From: Rhodocaloribacter litoris
GTDB taxonomy: Bacteria > Bacteroidota > Rhodothermia > Rhodothermales > ISCAR-4553
DNA length: 64,000 nucleotides
NCBI RefSeq assembly: GCF_011682235.2
Contig: NZ_CP076718.1
Span: forward strand, 2,339,793 to 2,403,792
Direction of reading: 5' to 3'
Below the pieces are notes generated by a model. It was not told where the DNA came from and did no database searches. It saw only the letters and a program-made list of their open reading frames with translations. Both the position numbers and the translations under genes were made by a program. Of this stretch, positions 21,427 to 31,651 are shown one piece after another (positions within the stretch are counted from its first letter, which is position 1; every line of letters begins with the position of its first letter).

Positions 21427-24400
21427 TCAGAACGGCGCCTCGTCGTCCGGCGGGATAGGGGGCGCCCCGAAGCCGTCGCCACGCCCCAGGCCGGCGTCGT
21501 CGTGCCCGTCGGGCGTGTAGTGCATCGTCAGGTTCTCGAAGCGGGCGAAGTGCTTGACGAAGGCCAGGCGGACGTCGCCGATGGGGCCGTTACGCTGTTT
21601 GCCGATGATGATCTCGGCCAGCCCCTCGGTGGAGTTGCCGTGCTCGTCGACCGTGATGCCGTAGCGCTCGGGCCGGTAGATGAACATCACCACGTCGGCG
21701 TCCTGCTCGATCGAGTTATGCACGACGATGTCGTTGGCGACGAAATTGTGCGGACCGGGGACGGTGAGGTCGAATACCTCCTCCACGCCATCGGGTTCGA
21801 TGGAGACGATCTGGTCCCAGTAGAGATCGCTTTCCGCCAGGCGGGCGAGCAGGCCCGCCCCCACCACGGCAGCGACGCGGCGTGCGCGATCCCGGCTCAG
21901 GTTGGTCTGATACAGAGCCGTTCCACAATACTGATGGCCCAGGCGGGCCTGCATCTGGCGGGTGGTGAGGCCGGCGCGTTTCATGGCCGGCACCACCAGC
22001 GCCTGCCAGACGCTCCGGGGGATCACGTCCCGGTTGGTATTCGCCTCGTGGGTGTGCAGAGATGCTTGCCCGGATCGTTCCGGCTGGGCGACGTGCCGGG
22101 GGAGCGCAAGGTGTTCTTCCGGGGAGAGGGCATCCAGGCGTTTCCAGCCCTCCACCGTCAGGAATTTGTGGTTGGCCGTTGCGCGGATGGTGCGGCCGAG
22201 GCGGGTCGTGATCTTGTAGACCGGCTTGACGCCCGTGGGAAAGGCCCGGCTGACGGGGGCTCGGACCAGCTTGAGGGTCGCGGGATCTACCGCCCACACG
22301 TCGAACCCGCCGTGGGGATAGCGTTCCACCAGGTCGCGGAGGGGGACGCGTCGGCCCGTATCGGCCCGCGTGACGAGCGTGTCGCCGGTGAGGCAGCCGG
22401 ACTCGCGGAGGTCGGAGAGCTGCGGGCGTTTGTCGCCGCCGCGCGTCTCAACGGCGCGGCTGAGCTGCGAGAGGGCGATGACGGGCACGTCCAGCTCTTT
22501 GGCCAGGCTCTTGAGCGAGCGCGAGATCTGGGCGATCTCCTGCTCGCGGTTGGCGCTACGCGAGAGGTTGGTCCCGTGCATGAGCTGGAGGTAGTCCACG
22601 ATGACGAGCCCGATATCGTGCTCGGCTTTGAGGCGGCGGCACTTGGCGCGGAGCTCCAGGATGGAGAGGCCCGGCGTGTCGTCGATGAAGATGGGGGCGG
22701 CCGAGAGGCGGCCGGCGGCCCGGGCCAGGCGCGGCCAGTCGTCTTCACTGAGGCGGCCGGTGCGGGCCGCCTGTGCGTCGACGCGGGCCTCGGACGTGAG
22801 CAGGCGCTGCGCCAGCTGCTGGGCGCTCATCTCCAGCGAGAAGATCGCCACGCCGGTGCCCATCGTGGGGTGCAACGCCGCGTTCCGCGCACAGGCCAGC
22901 GAAAAGGCGGTGTTATGCACGCAGATGTCGTTGGCAACGAAGTTGTGCGTCTCCGGAATGGTCAGGTCGTAGACCTGCTTCACCCCCACGGCCTCGATGG
23001 CCACGATCTCGTCCCAGTACACCTCGCTCTCGGCCAGATTTTTCAGGCCGGCATGGTCCAGCGCCCCGGCCAGGCGCCGGAGCCGATCCCGGCTGAGCGC
23101 GCGTTTCCCAACGTGCAGGTTCGTATAGCCCCGGAGGCCGGCCTTCTGGCCCAGCGCCTGCCACGACGCCGCCCCTTTCGCGGCCCGCAGCTGCTCCCAG
23201 ACCCCGACCGGGACCAGATCGCGGTTGGTCTGGTACCGTCGCCCTCGGAGCGCTTCCCGGACGCACGCCAGCGCCTCCTCTTTGCCGAACATACCAATCT
23301 CCCGCACGAACGTCTCGATGGAGCGGGCGTCGGTGATGTCGAGCTGCCAGGCCGTGCGCCGCCCCGCCCGGTATTTCACCCGGCGCTCTTTCAGGCGCGC
23401 GATGATGCCGAAACGCAGCAACAGGTGCTGGACCTGACGCGCCAGCCGCTCGCTGGCCGTGGCATAGCCGAGCTGCGGCTGCCCGCTGCGGAGCACCGTC
23501 GCCCAGCCATCGGTGGCAAACAGGCGGTTCAGGAACAGCGCGACGAGTGGCTTCTGGAGGGTGAAGACCACGGCCGGGATGTGCTTGGTGTGGGCCGAGC
23601 ATCCCCAGAGGCCCAGGGCCTGGAGCCACCGGGTGAGGGCGTTCTGGCTGGACCGGCTCATGGCCGCATGTCCCTCGGGCGCCAGCGTGGCCGCCGGCAC
23701 GTCCAGCGCGTCGCAGAAGCGCTCGAAAGGTGCGGCACGGGGAGCCGGCGTCCCGGCCTGCCATTCCTCCACGGCCCTGCGCGTCACGCCAACGGCCCCC
23801 GCTACGTCTGCCGTGCCAGCAGGATGATCCTGCAGCATCGACGTGAGGGTGCGTGCAAAAGCCCGGCGGTTCCGGATCGTCGCGGCCGCATCGCTCGCCA
23901 CACGGAGGGTGGACGTGCGCCGCCCGCCCGAGGTCGATACCGTCGTGGTCAGCCCGCCGAAGGCCTCCACGGCCCGGGCGAAATCCTCGCGGAGGGCCGG
24001 GTTGCCGTTGGTGAACTCGGGGCACGTCTTGGTCAGACAGCCGTCACCGATGAGGTAGGCCAGCAGCTTGACCCGGTGCGCCGGAAGGGTTACGCTGCCG
24101 AAGACGTCGAGGCGGCGCGGGACGGCCACATGGTCGCCCACCCGCAGGGCCGAGAGCGGCTTCCAGCCTTCGATGGTGAGGAACGGATGGGTCAGGGTGG
24201 TCTCGATCGAGCGCCCCAGCCGGGTGCGCACCCGGAAGACCGGCTTGAGGCCATCGTCGACGTACGCCGAGGGCTCGGTGAACCCGAAGCGCCCGTTGGC
24301 GTGCAGGGTCAGCAGCCGGGCCCGCCGCCGCCGGTAGAGCGCTTCGATGGTGACCAGGCTCCCGTCTTCCAGAAGGATCTCACTGTCATACGCCAGGCAT

Positions 24401-25152
24401 TTCCCCATCGACGGGCGCGCGGCGATGATGATCAGGTCCGACTTCTGCCAGCCGCCGGTCATCTCGTCGAGGCGGGTGAAGCCGCTGGGCACGCCGGTGA
24501 TGCCGCCCTCGCGCCCGTGGATCGCCTCGAGTTGCGCCAGCGTCTCCTTGAGCACCTCGTTCATCGACGCGGCGGCCCGGCGAAGCTGCGTGTCCGAGAT
24601 GCGGAAGATCTCGGCCTCGGCCTGGTCGAGCAGCTCGAAGGCATCCGCCCCGGGGTCGTAGCCCCGGCCGATCAGCCCGGTCATCGTCTCGATCATCTTT
24701 CGCAGGAGCGACTTCTCGGCGATGATCCGGGCGTGATACTCCACGTTGGCCGCCGAGGCCACCTTCGTCGTCAGCTCGGAGATGTAGTAGGCCCCGCCGA
24801 CGTCGTCGAGTTCGCCCCGGCGCCGGAGCTCTTCCGTGAGCGTGATCAGGTCGACGGGATTACCGCGTTCGAAGAGGCTCAGGATGGCCAGGTAGATCTT
24901 CTGATGCTTCGCGCTGTAGAAGGCGTCCGGCGGCAGGATCTCGATGGCGCGGGGGATGGCTTCCCGCTCGATGAGCATCGCCCCGAGGACGGACTGCTCC
25001 ACGTCGACCGCCTGCGGCGGCACACGCCCGCCCGGGGAAGCGGCCTCGGCACGATGGCGCCGGCCCCCGCGCATCAGCTTTTCGAGCGGGTACGGCTGGC
25101 CCTCGTCGTCGATGTTGAAGGGTCGCTGGGGAAGGTCTTCGTGGTCCGCCAT
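21427..25152 (-). CDS. dnaB: Replicative DNA helicase DnaB containing two inteins
   Basis: 1241-residue precursor; the spliced helicase would be 518 residues (1-251 + 748-919 + 1147-1241). It unwinds DNA ahead of the replication fork. The N-terminal domain starts at about 42 ([20 protein letters not shown]). The RecA-like motor has Walker A ARPSMGK-T, split by intein 1 after Lys251, Walker [11 protein letters not shown], and the H3/H4 segment [12 protein letters not shown]...[19 protein letters not shown], split by intein 2 after Gly919. Both insertion points are catalytic motifs and known intein sites in DnaB proteins. The helicase is inactive unless both are removed. The Ala/Pro/Gly-rich C-terminus ([13 protein letters not shown]) is disordered-looking. 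Confidence 0.95.
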   Translation of the reverse strand: MADHEDLPQRPFNIDDEGQPYPLEKLMRGGRRHRAEAASPGGRVPPQAVDVEQSVLGAMLIEREAIPRAIEILPPDAFYSAKHQKIYLAILSLFERGNPVDLITLTEELRRRGELDDVGGAYYISELTTKVASAANVEYHARIIAEKSLLRKMIETMTGLIGRGYDPGADAFELLDQAEAEIFRISDTQLRRAAASMNEVLKETLAQLEAIHGREGGITGVPSGFTRLDEMTGGWQKSDLIIIAARPSMGKCLAYDSEILLEDGSLVTIEALYRRRRARLLTLHANGRFGFTEPSAYVDDGLKPVFRVRTRLGRSIETTLTHPFLTIEGWKPLSALRVGDHVAVPRRLDVFGSVTLPAHRVKLLAYLIGDGCLTKTCPEFTNGNPALREDFARAVEAFGGLTTTVSTSGGRRTSTLRVASDAAATIRNRRAFARTLTSMLQDHPAGTADVAGAVGVTRRAVEEWQAGTPAPRAAPFERFCDALDVPAATLAPEGHAAMSRSSQNALTRWLQALGLWGCSAHTKHIPAVVFTLQKPLVALFLNRLFATDGWATVLRSGQPQLGYATASERLARQVQHLLLRFGIIARLKERRVKYRAGRRTAWQLDITDARSIETFVREIGMFGKEEALACVREALRGRRYQTNRDLVPVGVWEQLRAAKGAASWQALGQKAGLRGYTNLHVGKRALSRDRLRRLAGALDHAGLKNLAESEVYWDEIVAIEAVGVKQVYDLTIPETHNFVANDICVHNTAFSLACARNAALHPTMGTGVAIFSLEMSAQQLAQRLLTSEARVDAQAARTGRLSEDDWPRLARAAGRLSAAPIFIDDTPGLSILELRAKCRRLKAEHDIGLVIVDYLQLMHGTNLSRSANREQEIAQISRSLKSLAKELDVPVIALSQLSRAVETRGGDKRPQLSDLRESGCLTGDTLVTRADTGRRVPLRDLVERYPHGGFDVWAVDPATLKLVRAPVSRAFPTGVKPVYKITTRLGRTIRATANHKFLTVEGWKRLDALSPEEHLALPRHVAQPERSGQASLHTHEANTNRDVIPRSVWQALVVPAMKRAGLTTRQMQARLGHQYCGTALYQTNLSRDRARRVAAVVGAGLLARLAESDLYWDQIVSIEPDGVEEVFDLTVPGPHNFVANDIVVHNSIEQDADVVMFIYRPERYGITVDEHGNSTEGLAEIIIGKQRNGPIGDVRLAFVKHFARFENLTMHYTPDGHDDAGLGRGDGFGAPPIPPDDEAPF
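21715..22395 (-). other. DnaB intein 2 (227 residues, endonuclease core lost)
   Basis: Precursor residues 920-1146. It begins [14 protein letters not shown] and ends [12 protein letters not shown], followed by Ser1147 of the C-extein (SIEQDAD). Block B is [14 protein letters not shown] with the conserved His. It sits at the same site as the Rhodothermus marinus and Synechocystis DnaB inteins and resembles the former closely. No LAGLIDADG motif remains; about 100 residues (1038-1146) align with the C-terminal part of intein 1, so this is a decayed, probably still splicing, mini-intein. Confidence 0.93.
22912..24399 (-). other. DnaB intein 1 (496 residues, with LAGLIDADG homing endonuclease) in the P-loop
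   Basis: Precursor residues 252-747. It begins [13 protein letters not shown] and ends [12 protein letters not shown], followed by Thr748, so it splits the Walker A GK-T. Block B is [14 protein letters not shown]. The two endonuclease helices are [11 protein letters not shown] (363-373) and [13 protein letters not shown] (539-551), which keep the acidic residues. An extra helix-turn-helix-like segment ([16 protein letters not shown], about 452-467) lies between them and could aid DNA recognition. It is probably a full-length, mobile-type intein. Confidence 0.93.
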
Positions 25153-25164
25153 GCCGGGTTCGGG

Positions 25165-26055
25165 TCAGCCGTTCGAGGGATGCGGGGGGGCCTGGGTGTG
25201 CCCGGTGAGCTGGTCGTAGCGCGTGCGGAGCAGCTTAACGTCCTCCCAGGTCGGACGTTTCCACTGCGGGTTGCGCAAAAGCGCCGCCGGATGGTAGGTC
25301 ACCATCAACGGTAACCCGTGGAAATCGTGGAACTTGCCACGCAACGATGCCAGCGATGACTGCCGCCCGAGCAGGGCATTGCCGGCGGTTTTGCCCACAC
25401 ACAGCAGGAGCCTGGGCCGGACGAGTTCGATCTGCTTGTAGAGGATGGGAAGGTGCGCCTCGATCTCGGCGGGCAGCGGGTCCCGGTTGTTGGGAGGACG
25501 GCTCTTCAGAATGTTGCAGATGTAGACCTGGTCCCGCCTGAAGTGGATGGCTTCCAGGATCTTGTTGAGCAGCTGCCCGGCCCGTCCCACGAAGGGTTCG
25601 CCCTGCCGGTCTTCATCCGCCCCCGGCGCCTCGCCGATGACCATCAGGTCCGCGTTCGGGTCGCCCGTGCCGAAGACGGGGTTGAGCCGCTGCGCGTCGA
25701 GGGGGATGAGGACCGTCTCCGCCACATAACGGGCCACCTCGTCGAGCGTGTTCATGCGGCGCAGGGGAGATTCCGGCGGGATGAGCGCGGCGATCCGTTC
25801 GTAGGGCGAGAGGGCAGGGTCTTCATCCGGGGCGACGGGGTTGCCGAACAGATCGAGCGTGGGCATGACTTCCGGGGGCGTGGGTGGGGAAGACGAGCGG
25901 CCGGCGGCAGGCGACGCGGCGAGCCGGCCCGCCACGGCACCGGACACCGGTGCGGAGGGAACAGGCGCTTCTGCCTCCTCCAGGGGAACGAAAGCACCGG
26001 AGAGGGCCATTTCGAAACGCAGGGCCGATCGAAGTTCGTCCAGCAGGGTTTGCAT
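25165..26055 (-). CDS. Family-4-like uracil-DNA glycosylase lacking the Fe-S cysteines
   Basis: 296 residues from ATG 26055 ([12 protein letters not shown]); an ATG at 26100 would add 15. The first 100 residues are a low-complexity Pro/Ala linker. The catalytic core has motif 1 [20 protein letters not shown] (141-160), [11 protein letters not shown] and motif 2 HPAALLR (255-261), as in UDG family 4, which removes uracil from DNA. The four Cys that normally hold the 4Fe-4S cluster are not seen: the expected positions are Val115, Pro118, Ser185 and His201. Cys180 and Cys219 lie elsewhere. It follows dnaB on the same strand (12-base gap) and may be cotranscribed with it. Confidence 0.88.
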   Translation of the reverse strand: MQTLLDELRSALRFEMALSGAFVPLEEAEAPVPSAPVSGAVAGRLAASPAAGRSSSPPTPPEVMPTLDLFGNPVAPDEDPALSPYERIAALIPPESPLRRMNTLDEVARYVAETVLIPLDAQRLNPVFGTGDPNADLMVIGEAPGADEDRQGEPFVGRAGQLLNKILEAIHFRRDQVYICNILKSRPPNNRDPLPAEIEAHLPILYKQIELVRPRLLLCVGKTAGNALLGRQSSLASLRGKFHDFHGLPLMVTYHPAALLRNPQWKRPTWEDVKLLRTRYDQLTGHTQAPPHPSNG

Positions 26056-26261
26056 GGTGCCGGGGCCTCGCCCCTCGTTGGGTCCGGTGCCTGCCTCCAT
26101 AAGCCCGGTAAACTTAGGCCCGGCAGCACGAATTTCTCAAGGCCGCCGGGCCCTTCGACCGGCTTTTCACACGGAGACGAAGAGCCCTCGAGGCCATGGC
26201 GCAAACCACCGGGCCGCGCGGGCGTATAGGGACCGGACCGTCCCACCCTCTCCCTGACGTC

Positions 26262-26690
26262 ATGCGCATCCGTACCCTGCCGCTCCTGTTCACGCTCGTG
26301 CTCTCCGGCGCGGCCTGCCGGGACGAGGCCCCCCAGGCGCCGGAGCCCGCCCCCGAAGCCACGGCCACCGTCGTGCGCGAGGTGCCGCCGGACACGCTCG
26401 CCGCCCGCCTCGCCGCCGAAAGGCCCCCCCTCGTCCTCGACGTGCGGACGCCGGAGGAATACGCCGGGGGGCACGTCCCCGGCGCGCTGAACATCCCGCA
26501 CACCGAGGTGGCCGCCCGGCTCGGCGAGCTGGCGCCGTACCGGGACCGGGAGATCGTCCTCTACTGCCGCAGCGGCCGCCGCGCCGGAATCGCCGCCGAC
26601 GTGCTGAAAGAGGCGGGCTTCTCCCGGCTGGCCCACCTCTCGGGCGACATGCCGGGCTGGGCCGCCCGGGGGCTGCCGGTGGAGCAATGA
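26262..26690 (+). CDS. Exported rhodanese-domain protein
   Basis: 142 residues from ATG 26262. The N-terminal hydrophobic segment (LPLLFTLVLSGAAC) ends in a Cys at 19, so it is possibly a lipoprotein, though the lipobox is imperfect. The rhodanese domain shows PLVLDVRTPEEYAGGHVPGA and the active-site Cys102 in YCRSGRRAG. It could move sulfur or act as a disulfide/persulfide carrier in the cell envelope. Its stop overlaps the start of the pentaheme cytochrome gene (ATGA), so the two products may work together. Confidence 0.9.
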   Translation: MRIRTLPLLFTLVLSGAACRDEAPQAPEPAPEATATVVREVPPDTLAARLAAERPPLVLDVRTPEEYAGGHVPGALNIPHTEVAARLGELAPYRDREIVLYCRSGRRAGIAADVLKEAGFSRLAHLSGDMPGWAARGLPVEQ

Positions 26691-28093
26691 GCCATCTCGC
26701 GTCGCTGCTCGGCCTGTGCGTGTTTCTTCTGGCCGCGTGCCGCACCACGCCGGACGTCCCCCCCGGCGTGGTGCCGCTCTCGGCCCGGTTCGATTCGCTG
26801 GCCCAGCCCTATGCCTTTGCCCTGCCCGTGCTGGCCCCGGTGGAGGGCGTGGGCGGCGTGCGGGCCGGGGACTGCGGCCGGTGCCACGAGGCCCACTACG
26901 CCGAGTGGCGGGGCTCGACGCACGCCCGCGCCCTGCACGACCTCCAGTTCCAGGCCGAGATCACCAAACCCGACGCGCCGAAGTGGCTCTGCCTGAACTG
27001 CCACGCCCCCGCCGGCAACCAGCGGGCCAGCCTGGTGACAGGCCTCGACGGCGGCGACGTCCTCCGCCCCGTGACGCGGCCCAACCCCGCCTTCGACGCG
27101 CAGATGCAGGCCGAGGGGGTGACATGCGCCGCCTGCCACGTGCGCCCCGACCCGGAAACGGGCCGGAGCGTCATCGTCGGCGCGTTCGAGACGGACCGGG
27201 CGCCGCACCCGGTGCGCGTGGACCCGGCCGCCCTGCGCGACGTGTGCCGCCGCTGCCACGACCCGCAGGGCGAGCCCCTCACGCGCAACCTGGTATGCTG
27301 GTTCGAGACGTACCGCGAGCTGGAGGAAGGACGGGCGGCCCTGCCGCCGCCGCTCCGCTCGGCGGACTGCGTGACGTGCCACATGCCCGCGACGCGCCGC
27401 CGCCTGGCCGTCGGGTTCGACGACCTGCCCCTCCGCACGAGTCACCGTCACTGGTGGACGGGCGGCGGCGTGCCCAAGACGTTCGGCGCCTACGACAGCC
27501 TCCTGGCGCGGGGTTTCGCGCCGGCCCTGGACGTGGCCTGGGCCGGCCTCGACGGGGTGGACGGCGGCGACTCCCTCCGCCTCACCCTGCACCTTACCAA
27601 CCGGGCGGCCGGCCACCACCTGCCCACCGCCGACCCCGAGCGCTTCCTCCTCGCGCTCGTCTCCCTCCACGACGCCGGCGGCGACACGCTGGCCTCGACC
27701 CGCCTCCGCATCGGGCAGACGTGGGCCTGGAACCCCGCCCGCAAGCTCGCCGACCACCGCCTGCGCCAGGGCGAGACGCGGGTGTGGACGGCCACGCTCC
27801 CCCGCCCGCCCGGCCCGCCCCGGGGCCGCCTCGACGTGACCGTCCTCCACGTCCGTCTCACCACGTCGAACGCCCGCCACATGATGACCGGAGCCCCCGC
27901 GGTGGACGAAGCGCTGCTGCCCGGCGGGCGCCGCCTCGTGGCCGAGCTGCCCGCCCACTATCCGTTCGCCACGTACATCTACGCGGCCTCGCTCGACCTC
28001 GCCACCGGCGCACGACGGGTCGCCACGCCGGAGGAGTTGATCGCCCGCTCGAAGGCCGAGCAGGGACGCCCCCTCCCGGAACGCGTGTACTGA
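26687..28093 (+). CDS. Pentaheme c-type cytochrome, probable lipoprotein
   Basis: 468 residues. LLGLCVFLLAACRT at the N-terminus gives a lipobox Cys. Five heme-binding motifs are visible: CGRCH (63-67), CLNCH (102-106), CAACH (147-151), CRRCH (187-191) and CVTCH (228-232), all in the first half. The second half (about 250-468) has none and looks like a beta-rich domain (LRLTLHLTNRAAGHHLPTAD) found in some cytochrome-c554-like proteins. It is expected in the periplasm or on the outer membrane, carrying electrons; the partner is unknown. It is translationally coupled to the rhodanese gene. Confidence 0.93.
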   Translation: MSHLASLLGLCVFLLAACRTTPDVPPGVVPLSARFDSLAQPYAFALPVLAPVEGVGGVRAGDCGRCHEAHYAEWRGSTHARALHDLQFQAEITKPDAPKWLCLNCHAPAGNQRASLVTGLDGGDVLRPVTRPNPAFDAQMQAEGVTCAACHVRPDPETGRSVIVGAFETDRAPHPVRVDPAALRDVCRRCHDPQGEPLTRNLVCWFETYRELEEGRAALPPPLRSADCVTCHMPATRRRLAVGFDDLPLRTSHRHWWTGGGVPKTFGAYDSLLARGFAPALDVAWAGLDGVDGGDSLRLTLHLTNRAAGHHLPTADPERFLLALVSLHDAGGDTLASTRLRIGQTWAWNPARKLADHRLRQGETRVWTATLPRPPGPPRGRLDVTVLHVRLTTSNARHMMTGAPAVDEALLPGGRRLVAELPAHYPFATYIYAASLDLATGARRVATPEELIARSKAEQGRPLPERVY

Positions 28094-28211
28094 GCCGGCT
28101 CCGTGCCCGCTTCCGGCGAGACAACCGGAACCTGTTTATCTTCCCTCGACGAGAAGCACGGTAGACGTGCCGGTGCAGGGCATAGAAAACCGGGAAAAAA
28201 CCCGGAATGCG

Positions 28212-28979
28212 ATGAAAACGAGAACATGGTGCCTGTTGCTGTGCGTGGTGGCCTGGTGGCCGGCCCTTCCGGCCGGTGCCCAGGAGCTGTCGGCTACCGA
28301 GATCGTGCGCCGCGCCGACGAAAAGATGCGCGGCACCGAAAGCAGCACCGGCGAGGTGAAGATGACCATCGTGCGCCCCACCTGGACGCGCGAAATGCAA
28401 CTCAAGACCTGGGTCAAAGGGACGGACTATGCCCTCATCCTGGTCACCGCGCCGGCCCGCGAGCGAGGCACCGCCTTCCTCAAGCGCGGCAACGAGATCT
28501 GGAACTGGCAGCCGAGCATCGACCGCGTGGTCAAGCTGCCGCCCTCGATGATGAGCCAGTCGTGGATGGGCTCCGACTTCACCAACGACGACCTGGTCAA
28601 AGAGTCGAGCATGGTCGAGGACTTCGAGCACCGGCTCCTGGGCAGAGAGGAGGTCGGCGGCAGGCTGTGCTACCAGATCGAGCTGACGCCCCGACCCGAC
28701 GCGGCCGTGGTGTGGGGCAAGATCCTCACCTGGATCGACCGGCAGGATTTCGTGCAGATGAAGGCCGAGTTCTACGACGAAGACGGCTGGCTGGTCAACA
28801 CCATGGTCACGACCCGGGCCGGAGAAATGGGCGGCAAGGTGATCCCCATCGTCATGGAGGTGATTCCCGCCGACAAGCCCGGCCACAAGACCGTGATGGA
28901 GCAGTTGAGCATCGAATTCGACAAACCCATACCCGACGACTTCTTCTCGATCCAGAATATGAAACGGCTGCGCCTCTGA
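28212..28979 (+). CDS. Outer-membrane lipoprotein-sorting (LolA-like) protein
   Basis: 255 residues from ATG 28212. A signal peptide (LLLCVVAWWPALPAGAQ) is followed by the LolA/LolB-type half-barrel: EIVRRADEKMRGTES, LKTWVKGTDYALILVTAP and FLKRGNEIWNWQPSI. The family carries lipid-modified cargo across the periplasm. It heads a cluster of two FtsX-type permeases, a LolD-like ATPase and an outer-membrane barrel on the same strand, so it is probably the periplasmic carrier of that export system. The substrate is not known. Confidence 0.9.
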   Translation: MKTRTWCLLLCVVAWWPALPAGAQELSATEIVRRADEKMRGTESSTGEVKMTIVRPTWTREMQLKTWVKGTDYALILVTAPARERGTAFLKRGNEIWNWQPSIDRVVKLPPSMMSQSWMGSDFTNDDLVKESSMVEDFEHRLLGREEVGGRLCYQIELTPRPDAAVVWGKILTWIDRQDFVQMKAEFYDEDGWLVNTMVTTRAGEMGGKVIPIVMEVIPADKPGHKTVMEQLSIEFDKPIPDDFFSIQNMKRLRL

Positions 28980-29057
28980 TGGGCGCGGCCGTGCCGGACG
29001 GGCCGGTGCGAAGCCGGTGCCGGCGGGCCGATGCTTTTTCCGAAAAAGGCTTTCGCC

Positions 29058-30287
29058 ATGCGAACCCTTGTCGTACTGGCCTGGCGCAACATCTGGCGGA
29101 ACAAGCGCCGCACGTGGATCACGGCGGCTTCCATCTTTTTCGCCGTGCTGCTCTCGACCCTGATGGTGTCCATCCAGAAGGGGGCCTGGGATCGCATGGA
29201 AGAGAGCGTGGTCAACTATTACTTCGGCTACGTGCAGATCCACGGCCGGGGCTACTGGGAAGACCGGTCCATCGACCGGGCTTTTGCCGAGACCGACAGC
29301 CTGCGGCGCCTGGTCGAGGAGATACCGGGCGTGGAGACGACCGTGCCGCGGCTCGAATCCTTCGCGCTGGCGGCCCACGGCGAGCGCACCCTCGGCGTGA
29401 TGGCGGTGGGCATAGATCCGGAGCGAGAGCACGCCATGACCCGGTTGCGCGAGCGCCTCGTGCAGGGCAGCTACTTCGAAGACGACGAAGAAGCCGTGCT
29501 GGTAGCCGAGGGCATGGCCGAACGCCTGAACACGCAGGTGGGGGATACGCTCGTGCTGTTGAGCCAGGGCTACCATGGCGTCAACGCGGCCGGCAAATAT
29601 GTGGTGAAGGGCCTGATCCACTTCGGCTCGCCCGAGCTCAACCGGCTGATGGTCTATCTACCCCTGCCGGTGGCCCAGTACTTCTACGGTGCCGACGGGC
29701 TGATCACTTCCATTGCACTGAAGGTGACCGAAAAAGACGACGTACCGCAGATCCTGGCCACCCTGCAACAGAGGCTCGACACCACGCGCTACGAGGTGAT
29801 GGACTGGCACCAGATGATGCCCGAACTGGTGGAGGCGCGTGCCGTGGACACCGCCGGCAACTACCTGATGCTGCTCATTCTGTACCTGATCGTGTCGTTC
29901 GGCATCTTCGGCACCATCCTGATGATGACGGCCGAGCGCACGTACGAGTTCGGCGTGCTGGTGGCCATCGGCATGCGGCGCCTCCAGCTCTCGGTCGAGG
30001 TGTGGCTGGAGGTCCTGTTCATCGCCTTTCTGGGCACGCTGCTGGGCTTTCTGGCCAGCTTCCCGCTGGTGTACTACTTTCACCGGCACCCGATCGACCT
30101 GTCGGGCTCCAGAGAGCTGGCCGAGACCTACGCGCAGTTCGGCTTCGAGCCGGTTTTCCCGGCGGCCTTCGAGCCGATGGTGTTTCTGGGCCAGGCCATC
30201 GTGGTGTTCATCATCACCTCGGTGCTGGCGTTGTACCCGTTCTGGAAAATCGGCCGCCTGCAGCCGGTGACGGCCATGCGCCACTGA
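29058..30287 (+). CDS. FtsX/LolE-type ABC transporter permease
   Basis: 409 residues from ATG 29058 (MRTLVVLAWRNIWRNKRRTW), the typical opening. One membrane helix near the N-terminus, a large periplasmic region (about 45-270), then three C-terminal helices with the FtsX-family segment (IVSFGIFGTILMMTAERTYE, FGVLVAIGMRR). It works as half of an ABC machine with the neighbouring permease and ATPase. It lies 78 bases after the LolA-like gene and 48 bases before the second permease. Confidence 0.93.
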   Translation: MRTLVVLAWRNIWRNKRRTWITAASIFFAVLLSTLMVSIQKGAWDRMEESVVNYYFGYVQIHGRGYWEDRSIDRAFAETDSLRRLVEEIPGVETTVPRLESFALAAHGERTLGVMAVGIDPEREHAMTRLRERLVQGSYFEDDEEAVLVAEGMAERLNTQVGDTLVLLSQGYHGVNAAGKYVVKGLIHFGSPELNRLMVYLPLPVAQYFYGADGLITSIALKVTEKDDVPQILATLQQRLDTTRYEVMDWHQMMPELVEARAVDTAGNYLMLLILYLIVSFGIFGTILMMTAERTYEFGVLVAIGMRRLQLSVEVWLEVLFIAFLGTLLGFLASFPLVYYFHRHPIDLSGSRELAETYAQFGFEPVFPAAFEPMVFLGQAIVVFIITSVLALYPFWKIGRLQPVTAMRH

Positions 30288-30335
30288 GGTCCATGTGCGG
30301 CACCCCGGCGGATCCGGTTTGCAAAAGCCCGAATC

Positions 30336-31553
30336 ATGCTGCTGAAGATAGCCTGGCGAAATATCTGGCGAAGCCCCGTACGCAGCTGGGTGGTGATCGT
30401 GGCCATCGCCCTGGGCGTGTGGGCGGTGATCTTCCTGATGGGCTTTTCTACCGGGATGGCCAACAGCTACGTGGACAGCGCCATCCGCCTGGAGGTGGGC
30501 CACCTCCAGGTGCACCACCCGGAGTACCTGACCGACCGCGAGGTGCAGTTCGTGCTGCCGCAAGCCGACTCGGTGGCGAACCTGATTGCCGCCGGGCCGG
30601 GCGTGCAGGCCGTGAGCGTGCGCACGCTCGTCGGCGGCATGCTGTCGTCGGCGCGGGGTAGCCATGGCCTGCGGGTGCGTGGTGTAGATCCTGCCGAAGA
30701 GGCAGCCCTCTCGCAGCTCGACCGGAAGCTGGTGGAGGGCGCCTACCTGCCCGAAGGGCGCCGCAATGCCCTCTACCTGGGAAAGAAGCTGGCCGACCGG
30801 CTGGGCGTGCGCCTGCGCTCGCGGGTGGTGCTCACCTTCCAGGACCTGGAGGGCAACATCACCTCGGCGGCTTTTCGCGTGGCCGGCCTGTTCGACGTGG
30901 AGAACAATGCCTTCGAGGAGGGCACGGCCCTGGTACGCCGTGAAGACCTGAACCGCGTGCTGGGCCGGCCCGGCGCCGCCCACGAAATCGCCGTCTTGCT
31001 GGAGGATGCCGCTCTGGCCGACACGGTGGCGGCCCGCCTGCGCAACCGCCTGCCCGGGCTCGACGTGCAGACCTACATGCAGCTCTCGCCCGAGATCCGG
31101 CTGTTCGAGTCGCAGATTTCCGCCTCGGTCTATATCATCATGGTCATTGTGATGCTGGGGCTCATCTTCGGCATCATCAACACCATGCTGATGGCGGTGC
31201 TGGAGCGCGTGCGGGAGCTGGGCATGCTCATGGCTATCGGCATGAACAAGCTGCGTGTCTTTGCCATGATCATGCTCGAGACCCTCCTGCTGGGACTGGT
31301 GGGGGCACCCCTGGGCATCGCCGTGGGCTCGGTTATGATCCGGTGGTATGCCCGCCACGGGCTGGACTTGAGCCGCTATGCGCAGGAAGGCCTCAGCGAG
31401 TTCGGCATGTCGGCCGTGATTTTTCCCGACGTCTACCCGGGCATGTATGTCGAACTGGCCGCCGCCGTGCTGATTACGGCCGTCCTGGGCAGCCTCTATC
31501 CGGCCTGGAAGGCCGTCCGGCTGCGGCCCGTGGAGGCCCTGCGCAAGCTCTGA
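30336..31553 (+). CDS. FtsX/LolC-type ABC transporter permease
   Basis: 405 residues, MLLKIAWRNIWRSPVRSWVV at the start. Same architecture as the gene before: an N-terminal helix, a large periplasmic loop and three C-terminal helices with the MacB/FtsX core (IIMVIVMLGLIFGIINTMLM, LERVRELGMLMAIGMNK). Different from its neighbour in most positions, so it is a heteromeric partner rather than a duplicate. Confidence 0.93.
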   Translation: MLLKIAWRNIWRSPVRSWVVIVAIALGVWAVIFLMGFSTGMANSYVDSAIRLEVGHLQVHHPEYLTDREVQFVLPQADSVANLIAAGPGVQAVSVRTLVGGMLSSARGSHGLRVRGVDPAEEAALSQLDRKLVEGAYLPEGRRNALYLGKKLADRLGVRLRSRVVLTFQDLEGNITSAAFRVAGLFDVENNAFEEGTALVRREDLNRVLGRPGAAHEIAVLLEDAALADTVAARLRNRLPGLDVQTYMQLSPEIRLFESQISASVYIIMVIVMLGLIFGIINTMLMAVLERVRELGMLMAIGMNKLRVFAMIMLETLLLGLVGAPLGIAVGSVMIRWYARHGLDLSRYAQEGLSEFGMSAVIFPDVYPGMYVELAAAVLITAVLGSLYPAWKAVRLRPVEALRKL

Positions 31554-31651
31554 CGGGGCGTGCACCGGCCCCGCACCATGACGCCTGGAACCGGATGAAC
31601 CCCACACGCCCCGGCGGCCCATGGCCGCCGGGACCCTGACCCCTACCCACC

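Noticed and set aside
21502-25314. A 1270-codon open frame antisense to dnaB
   Set aside because: Same mirror effect; both inteins and all helicase motifs are on the minus strand.
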